Below, one piece after another: positions 1 through 7,619 of a stretch of 19,790 nucleotides of DNA (positions are counted from its first letter, which is position 1; every line of letters starts with the position of its first letter). The position numbers and the translations under genes were made by a program. Below the pieces are notes generated by a model that saw nothing but the letters and a program-made list of their open reading frames with translations, had not been told where the DNA came from and did no database searches. This DNA comes from JAFDVL01 sp043736395 (GTDB taxonomy: Bacteria; Acidobacteriota; Blastocatellia; RBC074): positions 1 to 19,790 of the forward strand of contig JAYTCQ010000403.1 of the NCBI GenBank assembly GCA_043736395.1. Reading direction: 5' to 3'.

Positions 1-1
1 C

Positions 2-664
2 TCTAATGCAAACCACTGTGAAATTGTTATTGCCCCTGTCTTTACAGCTTTGAAAGCTGTGTCGGATCGTTTGGAAGGTTCAAATATCCATGTCGCTGCG
101 CAAAATGTTTCTGATCAAATTAAGCATGGCGCTCATACCGGAGAAATCTGCGGGGACATGCTCAAAGATGCTGGATGCAATCATGTGATTATTGGTCATT
201 CCGAACGTCGCGCGATGTACGGTGATTCTGATGCGTTTATCAACCGCAAGATTCAAGCAGCTTTGCACTTCGGATTAACTCCCATTTTTTGCGTCGGCGA
301 AACCCTCGACGAGCGAGATGCAGGCAAAGAGGAATCCGTTGTGGCTTCGCAGTTGGCAACTGGATTGCAGGGAATCGGTGATATTGCAAAATTGATTATT
401 GCTTATGAACCGGTCTGGGCGATAGGGACGGGTCGCACGGCTTCACCAGAACAGGCACAGCAAATGCACGCGTCAATTCGTGGCTGGCTGCATACAAACT
501 CAGGCAGCGAAATTGCCTCAGCCTTACGAATTCTTTACGGTGGAAGTGTGAAGCCGGAAAATATTTCGGAGCTGATGAACTGTGCGGATATTGATGGTGC
601 ATTAGTTGGTGGAGCCAGTCTGGAAGCCGAAAGCTTCTCTCGCATCGTCAACTATCAACGTTAA
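2..664 (+). CDS. tpiA: triosephosphate isomerase, 5' end outside window
   Basis: Interconverts dihydroxyacetone phosphate and glyceraldehyde 3-phosphate in cytoplasmic glycolysis/gluconeogenesis. The frame is open from base 2, so the gene enters from the left edge. About 220 of the usual ~250 residues are present, and the N-terminal strand with the family's catalytic Asn/Lys is missing. Visible motifs are the IAPVFTAL segment near the start, IIGHSERR with the catalytic His, AYEPVWAIGTG with the catalytic Glu and flexible loop 6, ILYGGSVKPEN (phosphate binding) and DGALVGGASL near the C-terminus. A TTG at 50 could be read as a start but lies inside the conserved barrel, so it is not the true start. 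No clear terminator follows; the next gene starts 129 bp downstream on the same strand. Identification is very secure. Confidence 0.97.
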   Translation, partial: SNANHCEIVIAPVFTALKAVSDRLEGSNIHVAAQNVSDQIKHGAHTGEICGDMLKDAGCNHVIIGHSERRAMYGDSDAFINRKIQAALHFGLTPIFCVGETLDERDAGKEESVVASQLATGLQGIGDIAKLIIAYEPVWAIGTGRTASPEQAQQMHASIRGWLHTNSGSEIASALRILYGGSVKPENISELMNCADIDGALVGGASLEAESFSRIVNYQR

Positions 665-692
665 AAAACAAGGTTAAAAATCAAGGTTAAAC

Positions 693-722
693 TTGCATCA
701 CGGGTTTTCACTACGTTATCAT
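693..722 (+). promoter_or_regulatory. possible promoter for the S41 homologue
   Basis: TTGCAT (693-698), an 18-bp spacer and TATCAT (717-722) sit about 70 bp before the 794 start. The -10 matches consensus at 5 of 6 positions, the -35 only at 3. A short CGTTA/TAACG hairpin overlaps the -10. This is a weak call; read-through from tpiA is equally possible. Confidence 0.3.
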
Positions 723-793
723 TAACGCAGCTTTATTTATCGGCCTCGATCCCTTGCCGATTTGGTTATTGAACTAACTAGGAGTATCAGCAA

Positions 794-2065
794 ATGTCAA
801 TTCGCACCAAGCTAACTCTCGTCACGATTTCCGGTGTTGTCGCAATCTACGCCTTAGTTGGAGGTTTGCTCTCGGGTTCGCCGTTCGGTCGAACGATGGC
901 GAGTGCCGGCCCATATCCGCAACTCAAGATTTTTGAAGAGGTGGTTCGACATATTGTGAATGAATACGTCGAAAAACCTGATCTGAATAAAGTTCGGATT
1001 GGCGCGTTGCGAGGATTGACGGACGGTCTTGATCCCTACAGCGCATATTTATTGCCGCAGCAGGTTAAGGATTATCAGGGTAACAAAGGACGCTATCAGG
1101 ATATGACCGGAATGACAGTTGGTTCAGTCCGCGGTTATGCGTATGTCGTTTCTGTCCTGCCGAATTCACCGGCGGCGAAAGCGGGAATTAAAACTCGCGA
1201 TTTCATTGAATACATCGAAGGGCACGCGACTCCTGATATTGATTTAACTGACATCAGCGCTTTGCTTTCAGGACAACCGGGAACAACTGTGGAAGTTGCC
1301 ATTCGCCGAGGCGGTGTCAAAAATAGTGAGAAAATAAAAATTACTCGCGGAGCTGTTGTTTTACCAAAGCCAGAAACGCAAATTCTTGAACAACAAATTG
1401 GCTACATTAAAGTACATGCTTTGCAGGGACAGGCAGAGGCGGTTCAGGCTGCAATTAAGGATGTCACGAAACGTGGTGCGAACAAAATAATTCTGGACTT
1501 GCGTGGCTCAGCAGGAGACGATTTTGCGGCTGGTGTCGAAGCTGCCAATTACTTCTTGAAATCAGGGACAATTGCCAAAGTGATTGGACGAAAAGAGAAC
1601 GTGATCGAATCAGTTGAAGCGAAACCTGAAAAAATGATTACTGAACTTCCTTTGTCCGTGATTGTTGATACTTCAACTGCCGGAGCGGCAGAAATTTTTG
1701 CGGCGGCGATCCAGGATAATAAACGCGGAGATTTGGTCGGTGAAAGAACATTTGGGATCGGTTCAAGACAGCAATTGTTTCCATTAGAAGATGGCTCCGC
1801 GATGTTGCTGACAACTTCGCGATATGCGTCTCCCAATGGAAAATTTTTCCTGCCTGAAGGTGTCGTTCCAGCGACCGAAGTTAAGCGCAAAGATTTGGCA
1901 GAGATCATTCCTGATGAATCTGAATCAGAACCGATTGCCACGCCAAGTCCAAAGAAGATTGAAAAAACACTTGATCCTGTTGTGGCTGCACCACAAAAAC
2001 CAGCTGAAGATCTTTTGTTGAAGAAGGCACTGGAAATGATGAATAGCAAAACTAAAAAGAAATAA
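794..2065 (+). CDS. S41 (C-terminal processing protease) homologue, catalytic dyad replaced
   Basis: A 423-residue exported or membrane-anchored protein with CtpA/Prc architecture. It has an N-terminal hydrophobic segment (about 7-28), a helical region with LDPYSAYL (79-86), a PDZ domain (about 105-185) and an S41 core (about 195-365). A Lys/Pro/Glu-rich tail ends in basic residues. The start is supported by AGGAG at 780-784, nine bases before ATG. In active members such as E. coli Tsp the core reads S-A-S-A-S-E-I, with the nucleophile at the second Ser, and F-G-K-G with the general base Lys 25 residues later. Here the matching stretches are S-T-A-G-A-A-E-I and F-G-I-G: Gly297 replaces Ser and Ile322 replaces Lys, exactly 25 apart. 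The DLRxxxGG-like loop is also altered to DLRGSAGDD. The fold is clear, but peptidase activity is unlikely. A binding or scaffolding role through PDZ is inference. Confidence 0.9.
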   Translation: MSIRTKLTLVTISGVVAIYALVGGLLSGSPFGRTMASAGPYPQLKIFEEVVRHIVNEYVEKPDLNKVRIGALRGLTDGLDPYSAYLLPQQVKDYQGNKGRYQDMTGMTVGSVRGYAYVVSVLPNSPAAKAGIKTRDFIEYIEGHATPDIDLTDISALLSGQPGTTVEVAIRRGGVKNSEKIKITRGAVVLPKPETQILEQQIGYIKVHALQGQAEAVQAAIKDVTKRGANKIILDLRGSAGDDFAAGVEAANYFLKSGTIAKVIGRKENVIESVEAKPEKMITELPLSVIVDTSTAGAAEIFAAAIQDNKRGDLVGERTFGIGSRQQLFPLEDGSAMLLTTSRYASPNGKFFLPEGVVPATEVKRKDLAEIIPDESESEPIATPSPKKIEKTLDPVVAAPQKPAEDLLLKKALEMMNSKTKKK

Positions 2066-2095
2066 ACATTCTGGTTTAGTAATTAATTTGATTGA

Positions 2096-2126
2096 GAAAA
2101 AGCAGACTACAGAGTCTGCTTTTTTT
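2096..2126 (+). terminator. intrinsic terminator after the S41 homologue
   Basis: An 8-bp perfect stem, AGCAGACT (2101-2108) and AGTCTGCT (2113-2120), has a 4-nt loop. It is flanked by an A run upstream and a T run downstream, lying about 35 bp past the stop codon. The paired A/T flanks could also allow weak function in reverse. Confidence 0.9.
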
Positions 2127-2306
2127 AATTTTCAGGGTTTTGACTTTGGGGTAATTTTATTTTACTTTAACTTGATGTCAGAGGTGTAGGTGCTGGTGGT
2201 GAATTTTGAAAGTCCTTTCTCATTCCTTCTTAATCCCAACACTGCGTTCAATTTATAGCACATCGAGATCTGTTTACTTTGTTTTGTTAAAAATTACAAA
2301 AGCAGG
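2127..2306. other. intergenic stretch with no recognised gene
   Basis: AT-rich DNA between the terminator and the HU promoter (the gene-free gap is 2066-2393). I see no coding frame with family resemblance, no RNA gene and no strong repeat. A stretch around 2172-2200 rich in GGTG/GTCAG could be a decayed relative of the GGTGTCAGG repeats seen later, but this is too weak to claim. Confidence 0.4.
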
Positions 2307-2335
2307 TTGACAATGGTTTAAACAAAGCGTATAAA
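2307..2335 (+). promoter_or_regulatory. sigma70-type promoter of the HU gene
   Basis: TTGACA (2307-2312, perfect -35), a 17-bp spacer and TATAAA (2330-2335, 5 of 6). The expected start is near 2342, giving a leader of about 50 nt that ends in GAGGAG (2382-2387) before the ATG. This is one of the strongest promoters in the window, as expected for an abundant nucleoid protein. Confidence 0.88.
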
Positions 2336-2393
2336 GCTTTTCAAAGTCGCTATAAAAACTTCAATACTTCAACTAATACTTGAGGAGACCGTA

Positions 2394-2714
2394 ATGAACC
2401 GGGCCGATTTAATTGAAAAGATTTCCAAAGATACTGGAGTCACAAAAACAACCGCCGACCAGATTATTGATTCGATGATTGGAAACATTCGAGATGCTTT
2501 GAAAAAGCGCGAGAAGGTTATGATCAAGGATTTTGGGACGCTTACTGTTAGCAAGCGGAGCGCGCGTAAAGGCCGTAACCCCCAAAATGGCAATTTAATT
2601 GAAATTGAAGAACGCGCGTTTGTACGATTTAAAACAGGTAAGCGAATGGATTCAGCTCTCAATCGAACACGATACGATTCGATTCTGGATGAAGAGCCGG
2701 AAAAGGGAAGCTAG
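2394..2714 (+). CDS. HU/IHF-family nucleoid DNA-binding protein
   Basis: A 106-residue basic protein of the bacterial histone-like family, which dimerises and bends DNA. The N-terminus MNRADLIEKIS matches the first HU helix. The central segment IKDFGTLTVSKRSARKGRNP matches the family signature (normally GFGxFxxxxRxxRxGRNP) and includes the Arg- and Pro-containing beta-arm that inserts into the minor groove. The protein is longer than the usual ~90 residues because of a C-terminal extension of roughly 15 residues that is acidic and polar (LDEEPEKGS at the end). The start is fixed by GAGGAG and the consensus promoter upstream. It is monocistronic: terminator before, and the next gene convergent. 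I cannot tell HU from IHF subunits by eye. Confidence 0.95.
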   Translation: MNRADLIEKISKDTGVTKTTADQIIDSMIGNIRDALKKREKVMIKDFGTLTVSKRSARKGRNPQNGNLIEIEERAFVRFKTGKRMDSALNRTRYDSILDEEPEKGS

Positions 2715-2727
2715 TTTTTATTCTTGT

Positions 2728-2785
2728 AGGGTAGGTTCTCAACCCGCCCGAATCAATACAAGCGGGCAGGTTGAGAACCTACCCT
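2728..2785. repeat. long inverted repeat between convergent genes
   Basis: Two 23-bp arms (2728-2750 and 2763-2785) with one mismatch, which is G-U compatible in RNA, enclose a 12-nt loop. The arm core is GGTAGGTTCTCAACCCGCC. It lies between the stops of HU (2714) and the minus-strand carboxylase gene (2822). It could fold in transcripts from either side and act as a bidirectional stop or 3'-end protector, although no T run follows. The regular, GC-rich structure looks like a dispersed REP/MITE-type element. Confidence 0.85.
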
Positions 2786-2821
2786 TCGGGTCGCACTCAT
2801 CTGCAATCTGCTATAAAAAGT

Positions 2822-4369
2822 TTAAAGCGGAATGTTGCCATGCTTACGCGGTGGATTTGTTTCGCGTTTATTTTCCAATAATTGAAGCGCTCGAATTAAT
2901 TTGCGACGAGTAACTTTTGGTTCAATCACTTCGTCAATAAATCCTTTCTCTGCAGCGACATACGGCGAAGCGAATTTTTCGCGGAACTCCTCAACTTTTT
3001 CCTTTCTGGCCTGCGCCGGATTTTCAGAATTATTCAAATCTCGCTTATACAGAATCTCGACAGCGCCTGCGGCTCCCATTACCGCAATTTCAGCGGTCGG
3101 ATAAGCAAAATTAATATCAGTTCGGATATGTTTTGATCCCATCACGCAATAGGCGCCACCGTAAGCTTTACGCGTAACGACAGTAATTTTGGGAACAGTT
3201 GCTTCTGCGTAGGCATATAATAATTTCGCGCCGTGACGAATGATCCCACCGTATTCCTGACTAACTCCCGGCAGAAATCCGGGTACATCTTCTAATGTAA
3301 TAATTGGAATATTAAAACAATCGCAAAACCTCACAAATCTTGCGCCTTTAACGCTGGCATCAATGTCGAGAACACCTGCCAGATAAGCGGGTTGATTCGC
3401 GACAAAGCCAACCGGTTGACCATTCAATCGAGCAAAGCCAATCACTAGATTTGGCGCATAATGCTCCTGAATTTCAAAAAAATAATTATTATCGGCGACG
3501 CTGGTGATGACTTTGCGAATGTCATAGGGTTGAGTGGATTCGGCGGGAACGATTGAATTTAGCTTTTCATCTTCGCGGTCAATCGGGTCATCACAGCTCA
3601 AGCGAGGCGGATCATCCTGATTATTGGAAGGCATAAAAGAAAGCAATTCGCGAATTGTTTGCAAGCATTGTTCTTCATTTTCGACCGCAAAATGCGCGAC
3701 TCCACTGGTTTGATTGTGAGTCATCGCGCCGCCTAATTCTTCTTTTGTGACTTCTTCATGGGTGACTGTTTTGATGACATCCGGCCCGGTAATAAACATA
3801 TAGCTGGTATTTTTCACCATCACCGTGAAATCAGTAATCGCCGGGGAATATACCGCTCCACCAGCGCAAGGCCCCATAATCGCTGAGATTTGCGGGACGA
3901 CACCTGAGGACAAAACATTTCGTAAAAAGATGTCGGCATATCCACCCAGGCTGACGACGCCTTCTTGAATTCTGGCTCCGCCTGAATCGTTTAAGCCAAT
4001 CACTGGAACGCCTACTTTCAAAGCCAAATCCATTAACTTAACAACTTTTTCAGCATTGGTTTCAGATAGTGACCCACCGAAAACAGTAAAGTCCTGCGCG
4101 AAGACAAAGACCTTTCGCCCGTCAATTAATCCGTGTCCGGTGACAAATCCATCGCCGGGAAATTGCTGGGCTTCTATCCCAAAATCGGTGCAACGATGAG
4201 TTTTTAATTTATCAAATTCTTCAAACGAGCCTTCATCAAGGAGGAAATTTATCCGCTCACGGGCTGTCATTTTTCCGTCGGCATGTTGTCTGTTGATGCG
4301 GGCTTCGCCTCCACCAGCTTCAGCCGCAGCATTCTTTTTTTGAAGAATTGTAAGTTTATCTTCGAGCAT
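2822..4369 (-). CDS. acyl-CoA carboxylase carboxyltransferase subunit (PccB/AccD5-like)
   Basis: Transfers the carboxyl group from carboxybiotin to an acyl-CoA, probably propionyl-CoA, working with a biotin carboxylase/BCCP subunit not encoded here. About 515 residues, the family's usual size. It has the N-terminal GGGEARINRQHADGK and TARERINFLLDEGSF segments, the first crotonase-like half with SGGARIQEGV and MGPCAGGAVYSPA, and the second half with DVPGFLPGVSQEYGGIIRHG and RKAYGGAYCVMGSKH. The residue that in related enzymes tunes acetyl- versus propionyl-CoA preference (between GGAY and VM) is Cys408. As I recall, actinobacterial AccD5-type proteins also have Cys there, while human PccB has Asp. 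The frame is open further upstream to a GTG at 4468, but a good promoter lies inside that extension and homology begins at MLEDKL, so the ATG at 4369 is chosen. It is divergent from the PBP gene. Confidence 0.93.
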   Translation of the reverse strand: MLEDKLTILQKKNAAAEAGGGEARINRQHADGKMTARERINFLLDEGSFEEFDKLKTHRCTDFGIEAQQFPGDGFVTGHGLIDGRKVFVFAQDFTVFGGSLSETNAEKVVKLMDLALKVGVPVIGLNDSGGARIQEGVVSLGGYADIFLRNVLSSGVVPQISAIMGPCAGGAVYSPAITDFTVMVKNTSYMFITGPDVIKTVTHEEVTKEELGGAMTHNQTSGVAHFAVENEEQCLQTIRELLSFMPSNNQDDPPRLSCDDPIDREDEKLNSIVPAESTQPYDIRKVITSVADNNYFFEIQEHYAPNLVIGFARLNGQPVGFVANQPAYLAGVLDIDASVKGARFVRFCDCFNIPIITLEDVPGFLPGVSQEYGGIIRHGAKLLYAYAEATVPKITVVTRKAYGGAYCVMGSKHIRTDINFAYPTAEIAVMGAAGAVEILYKRDLNNSENPAQARKEKVEEFREKFASPYVAAEKGFIDEVIEPKVTRRKLIRALQLLENKRETNPPRKHGNIPL

Positions 4370-4408
4370 TTGTTCATGTACCTTGTAATTGTAATTTTTG
4401 AGAAACCG

Positions 4409-4437
4409 ATCATACAAGCGACAATCATAAGTCGCAA
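4409..4437 (-). promoter_or_regulatory. promoter of the carboxyltransferase gene
   Basis: Read on the minus strand: TTGCGA (4437-4432), a 17-bp spacer and TATGAT (4414-4409). Matches are 4 of 6 and 5 of 6. The expected start is near 4402, about 33 nt before the ATG at 4369. An AAGG lies 11 nt ahead of that ATG. The position excludes the upstream GTG at 4468 as the start for this transcript. Confidence 0.6.
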
Positions 4438-4493
4438 CTTCCAGCGTGAAGCAACGTCCGTCAATCACTTCGTCGGCACTTAACTTTTCTGGT

Positions 4494-4522
4494 TTTGCGC
4501 AAAGCTTTCCTCGCGCTATAAT
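4494..4522 (+). promoter_or_regulatory. promoter of the PBP gene
   Basis: TATAAT at 4517-4522 is a perfect -10. A weak -35 (TTTGCG, 4494-4499) lies 17 bp upstream. The predicted start near 4529 falls at the edge of a small palindromic region, TCAATATTATTGA (4535-4547) nested in GGTCA/TGACC (4529-4549), which could be an operator. The leader is about 70 nt. Confidence 0.55.
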
Positions 4523-4599
4523 ATTTTGGTCAGATCAATATTATTGACCTCACGAAATACTGGGATTGAGTCCAGTCGTCTAACTTACAACGAATTATT

Positions 4600-7134
4600 A
4601 TGATTTCATTATTTGAAGGTTTTCTACGTCGTTCCTCTTGGCTGAGCTTGTTGGCCCTTTCCTTAATTGCCGGAACCTTAACCGGAATCCTGGCGGTTTA
4701 TCAAATTGGATTCACCAGCTATGCGGCTGAAGTTGAAAGCCTCGCCGAATACCAACCGGGGGAAATTACAAAGGTATACGCCGACGATGGAAAAACAATC
4801 ATCGGAGAACTGGCTTTGGAGCGTCGCGTTCCACTCGCTTACGAAGAAATTCCTGAGAAAATGAAACAGGCAGTGCTTGCCATTGAGGATTTACGTTTCC
4901 GCGATCACATGGGTATTGACGTCATTCGTGTAGGCGGCGCGACGCTGAAAAATATCCTGACTTTAAGTAAAAAAGAGGGAGCTTCGACGCTCACGCAGCA
5001 AGTGGCTCGTCAGTTGTTTTTAAAATCCGAAAAGACCTGGACTCGCAAAATCCGCGAGATGATTTATGCCTTGCAGATCGAGCGCTATTACACCAAAGAT
5101 CAGATTATGACGCTTTATTGCAATCAAATTAATCTTGGTGGCGGAGCTTATGGAATCGAAGCGGCTTCAAATTATTATTTCGGAAAAAAATTGAAGGACT
5201 GCAAAATTGAAGAATTTGCGATGCTGGCGGCAATCCCGAAAAGTCCGACGAATTACAATCCCGCACGTAACCCTGAGCAAGCCCTGAAGCGTCGTAATCT
5301 AGTGCTCGATGCGATGAATAATGCTGGCTTCCTGACTTCCGATGAAGCCACTGCCGCAAAATCCCGCCCCATCAAGCTCAATCTTAGTGAAGCTAAAAAA
5401 AGTGATCGTGGCCCCTTCGCTTACATTATTGAAGATGTCCGAAAAGAGCTGGCCCAGCTTGCCGAAGAGCGTGGCGCACAAGACGCGATGAATATTTATA
5501 GCGCCGGATTGAGCATCTATACGACCATTGATCCCGTTGCACAGAAGCACATGCAGAAAGTCGTTCACGACCGCCTGAAAGGTTACGATCATCGCAAAAG
5601 TGGATGGCGTGGAAATCTGGTAAATGTGATTGAAAGCGATAATGCTGATCTTGAAACCTATTATAATGAAACCTGGGCTGCTACCGCGCCGGAGAAAGGT
5701 GAAATCATTACGGGCTTAATTACTGAAGTGAATGCGCAGGGAGCAAAAGTTTCGTTTGGAAACTATTCGGCGACAGTTGGTTCGAAAGAAACACAATGGA
5801 CGAAGAAAACTCCCGCAGGCATCTTTAAGCGCGGAGACCTCGCAAACTTCAATGTGCTTGAGGTTGATACTGAGAAAAAAATTGTTACCGTGGAGCTTGA
5901 GCAAAATCCTGAAATTCAGGCTGGAATGGTTTTGATTGATTCGAAAACCGGAGAAATTAAAGCTGAAGTCGGCGGCTATGATTTTGCGCTTTCAAAATTC
6001 AATCATGCAACGCAGGCCCTGCGTCAGACCGGTTCGGTCTTTAAGCCTTTCATTTATTCGACAGCCATCGAAGAAGGATTGAAGCCGGACGATGTGGTTA
6101 GTGATACTCCGTTTTCTCGTGCTGGATGGGCACCGCATAATTACGATAATTCCTATAAAGGCAATATGCCGATTAAGACCGCTCTCGCGCAGTCGCGTAA
6201 TATTCCTGCGGTTAGAATTCTGGACGAGGTTGGTGTGAATCAAGCCGCGAAAATGGTGCAACGTTTTGGGCTTCCCAATCCGATGGCTCCTTCGCTCGCG
6301 TCAGCCCTTGGTGCCACTGAAGAGCCGTTGTTAGCAATGGTTTCGGCCTATTCAACGTTCCCTAATAAAGGGATCAGAATCGAACCACATCGAATTCGCA
6401 AAGTAGTTGATCGTGAAGGACGCGTCATCGAAGAAGCCAAACCCAAAGAATTTCGAGTCATCCACGAATATGTTGCGGGAACGATGGTGCAGTTAATGCG
6501 TGGCGTCGTGACAAGCGGAACGGCGAAGGCTGCGAACGGGCTACAGGGACATCAAATTGCTGGCAAAACTGGAACCGTGAATGATTATACCGATGCCTGG
6601 TTCATTGGCTATACGCCGCGTTATACCTGCGGAAATTGGATTGGATATTCTGAAAATAAAAAATCGTTAGGTAAAGGGGAATCTGGTGGGTCGGCAGCGT
6701 TACCGTTCTGGATAGATTTCATGCGGCAATATCTGGCCAACAAAGAGCGGGATAGTTTTTATAAAATTCCAGAAGCTCCGAAAGAAATTAAGGATGCGAT
6801 TAGGGCGCGTGACAAAGATCGGGCAGATGATGTTGTGGATGCCGCCAAAAAACGTGCCAATCGTTACAATCCAGGTGACCGCATCCCGATTCTGCGCACT
6901 GCCGATGGTGGTATTTCTTCGGAAGCGCCAAATTCCTTGAAGGATCTGGATGATAAGCCACCTGTCATTGAGAAAGCTGCTCCGGTGATTGAAAAAACTG
7001 TTCCAACGCCACCGCCAACACCGCGTCCAGAGCCGCGTCCACGCATTACGACTCCTGAACCGAAACCCGTGGAAGTGGAAGGCGGAGGTAAAAAAGGTAA
7101 AAAAGGTAAATCCAGCGATGATCCCCCGATCTAG
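4600..7134 (+). CDS. mrcA: class A penicillin-binding protein (PBP1A type)
   Basis: A bifunctional peptidoglycan synthase anchored in the inner membrane with its bulk in the periplasm: it polymerises lipid II and cross-links stem peptides. 844 residues. It has a transmembrane segment (about 15-37) and a GT51 glycosyltransferase domain (about 65-235) with catalytic Glu96 in AIEDLRFRDHMGID, GASTLTQQVARQLFL at 127 and LYCNQINLGGGAYG. A linker/OB-like region (about 355-435) precedes the transpeptidase domain (about 440-690), which has Ser479-x-x-Lys482 (TGSVFKP), Ser532-Arg-Asn534 and Lys656-Thr-Gly. Both activities look intact. After the domain comes a long low-complexity tail, Pro-rich then GGGKKGKKGK, likely disordered. 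No Shine-Dalgarno is obvious before the ATG; the start is supported by the promoter and the short N-terminal cytoplasmic segment. An MmcQ-type gene follows after 9 nt. Confidence 0.95.
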   Translation: MISLFEGFLRRSSWLSLLALSLIAGTLTGILAVYQIGFTSYAAEVESLAEYQPGEITKVYADDGKTIIGELALERRVPLAYEEIPEKMKQAVLAIEDLRFRDHMGIDVIRVGGATLKNILTLSKKEGASTLTQQVARQLFLKSEKTWTRKIREMIYALQIERYYTKDQIMTLYCNQINLGGGAYGIEAASNYYFGKKLKDCKIEEFAMLAAIPKSPTNYNPARNPEQALKRRNLVLDAMNNAGFLTSDEATAAKSRPIKLNLSEAKKSDRGPFAYIIEDVRKELAQLAEERGAQDAMNIYSAGLSIYTTIDPVAQKHMQKVVHDRLKGYDHRKSGWRGNLVNVIESDNADLETYYNETWAATAPEKGEIITGLITEVNAQGAKVSFGNYSATVGSKETQWTKKTPAGIFKRGDLANFNVLEVDTEKKIVTVELEQNPEIQAGMVLIDSKTGEIKAEVGGYDFALSKFNHATQALRQTGSVFKPFIYSTAIEEGLKPDDVVSDTPFSRAGWAPHNYDNSYKGNMPIKTALAQSRNIPAVRILDEVGVNQAAKMVQRFGLPNPMAPSLASALGATEEPLLAMVSAYSTFPNKGIRIEPHRIRKVVDREGRVIEEAKPKEFRVIHEYVAGTMVQLMRGVVTSGTAKAANGLQGHQIAGKTGTVNDYTDAWFIGYTPRYTCGNWIGYSENKKSLGKGESGGSAALPFWIDFMRQYLANKERDSFYKIPEAPKEIKDAIRARDKDRADDVVDAAKKRANRYNPGDRIPILRTADGGISSEAPNSLKDLDDKPPVIEKAAPVIEKTVPTPPPTPRPEPRPRITTPEPKPVEVEGGGKKGKKGKSSDDPPI

Positions 7135-7143
7135 GATATTCAA

Positions 7144-7494
7144 ATGATTGAAACACAGCTCGAGCGTGTGCGAAAAATATGTCTGGCTTTACCAGAAGCC
7201 AGCGAGAAGTTGTCACATGGGGAGCCAACTTTTTTTGTGAAGAAAAAAGTGTTTGTGATGTTCTCTGATAATCATCACAACGATGGACACGTGGCAATTA
7301 TGATTCCTGCGCCTCTAGGGGTTCAGGCGATGATGATTGAAGCCGCGCCTGAAAAATTTTATCGGCCTCCTTATGTTGGCGTGAAGGGGTGGGTTGGCGT
7401 GGAGCTTGGTCAGGTGTCTGACGAAGAATTAAAATTGCATATCGAGGGAGCCTGGCGATTAATTGCTCCTAAAAAACTTTCTGCTGCAACCTAA
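7144..7494 (+). CDS. MmcQ/YjbR (DUF419) family protein
   Basis: A 116-residue cytoplasmic protein. Family features visible are the N-terminal LERVRKICLALPEASEKLSHGEP-type opening, the FFVKKKVFVMF strand pair, the central YRPPYVGVKGWVGVEL segment and the C-terminal helix that starts with SDEELKLHIEGAWRLI. Known members have a double-wing fold resembling DNA-binding domains, but their function is not settled. It begins 9 nt after the PBP stop and is probably co-transcribed with it. The link to cell-wall synthesis is positional only. Confidence 0.88.
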   Translation: MIETQLERVRKICLALPEASEKLSHGEPTFFVKKKVFVMFSDNHHNDGHVAIMIPAPLGVQAMMIEAAPEKFYRPPYVGVKGWVGVELGQVSDEELKLHIEGAWRLIAPKKLSAAT

Positions 7495-7501
7495 GTTTTT
7501 T
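7471..7501 (+). terminator. weak AT-rich hairpin at the end of the MmcQ gene
   Basis: AAAAAACTT (7471-7479) and AAGTTTTTT (7493-7501) form a 9-bp stem, mostly A-T, with a 13-nt loop and a T-rich continuation. It overlaps the stop codon. It resembles a terminator in layout but lacks GC pairs, so efficiency is doubtful. Confidence 0.3.
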
Positions 7502-7524
7502 CTTATTGTTATTTTCAAACTGCG

Positions 7525-7554
7525 TTGATTTTTACTCTGACGTGCGGGTATATT
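7525..7554 (+). promoter_or_regulatory. promoter of the serA-led block
   Basis: TTGATT (7525-7530), an 18-bp spacer and TATATT (7549-7554). Matches are 4 of 6 and 5 of 6. The expected start is near 7561, leaving a leader of about 190 nt before serA. That is long enough for a regulatory RNA or leader peptide. Confidence 0.55.
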
Positions 7555-7619
7555 AACGGCTCGTTGGCGCTGATTTATTTTATTTAGTTCACGAACATTT
7601 TTTTACGACAGTTTTATTT

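Noticed and set aside
1549..2049. Minus-strand open frame of 166 codons inside the S41 homologue
   Set aside because: It lies wholly within a well-supported coding region, shows no family motifs and has Ser-rich low-complexity composition typical of a reverse shadow.
4370..4468. GTG-initiated 33-residue extension of the carboxyltransferase
   Set aside because: The extension lacks homology to the family, and a good promoter (4409-4437) lies inside it, so translation from 4369 is better supported.
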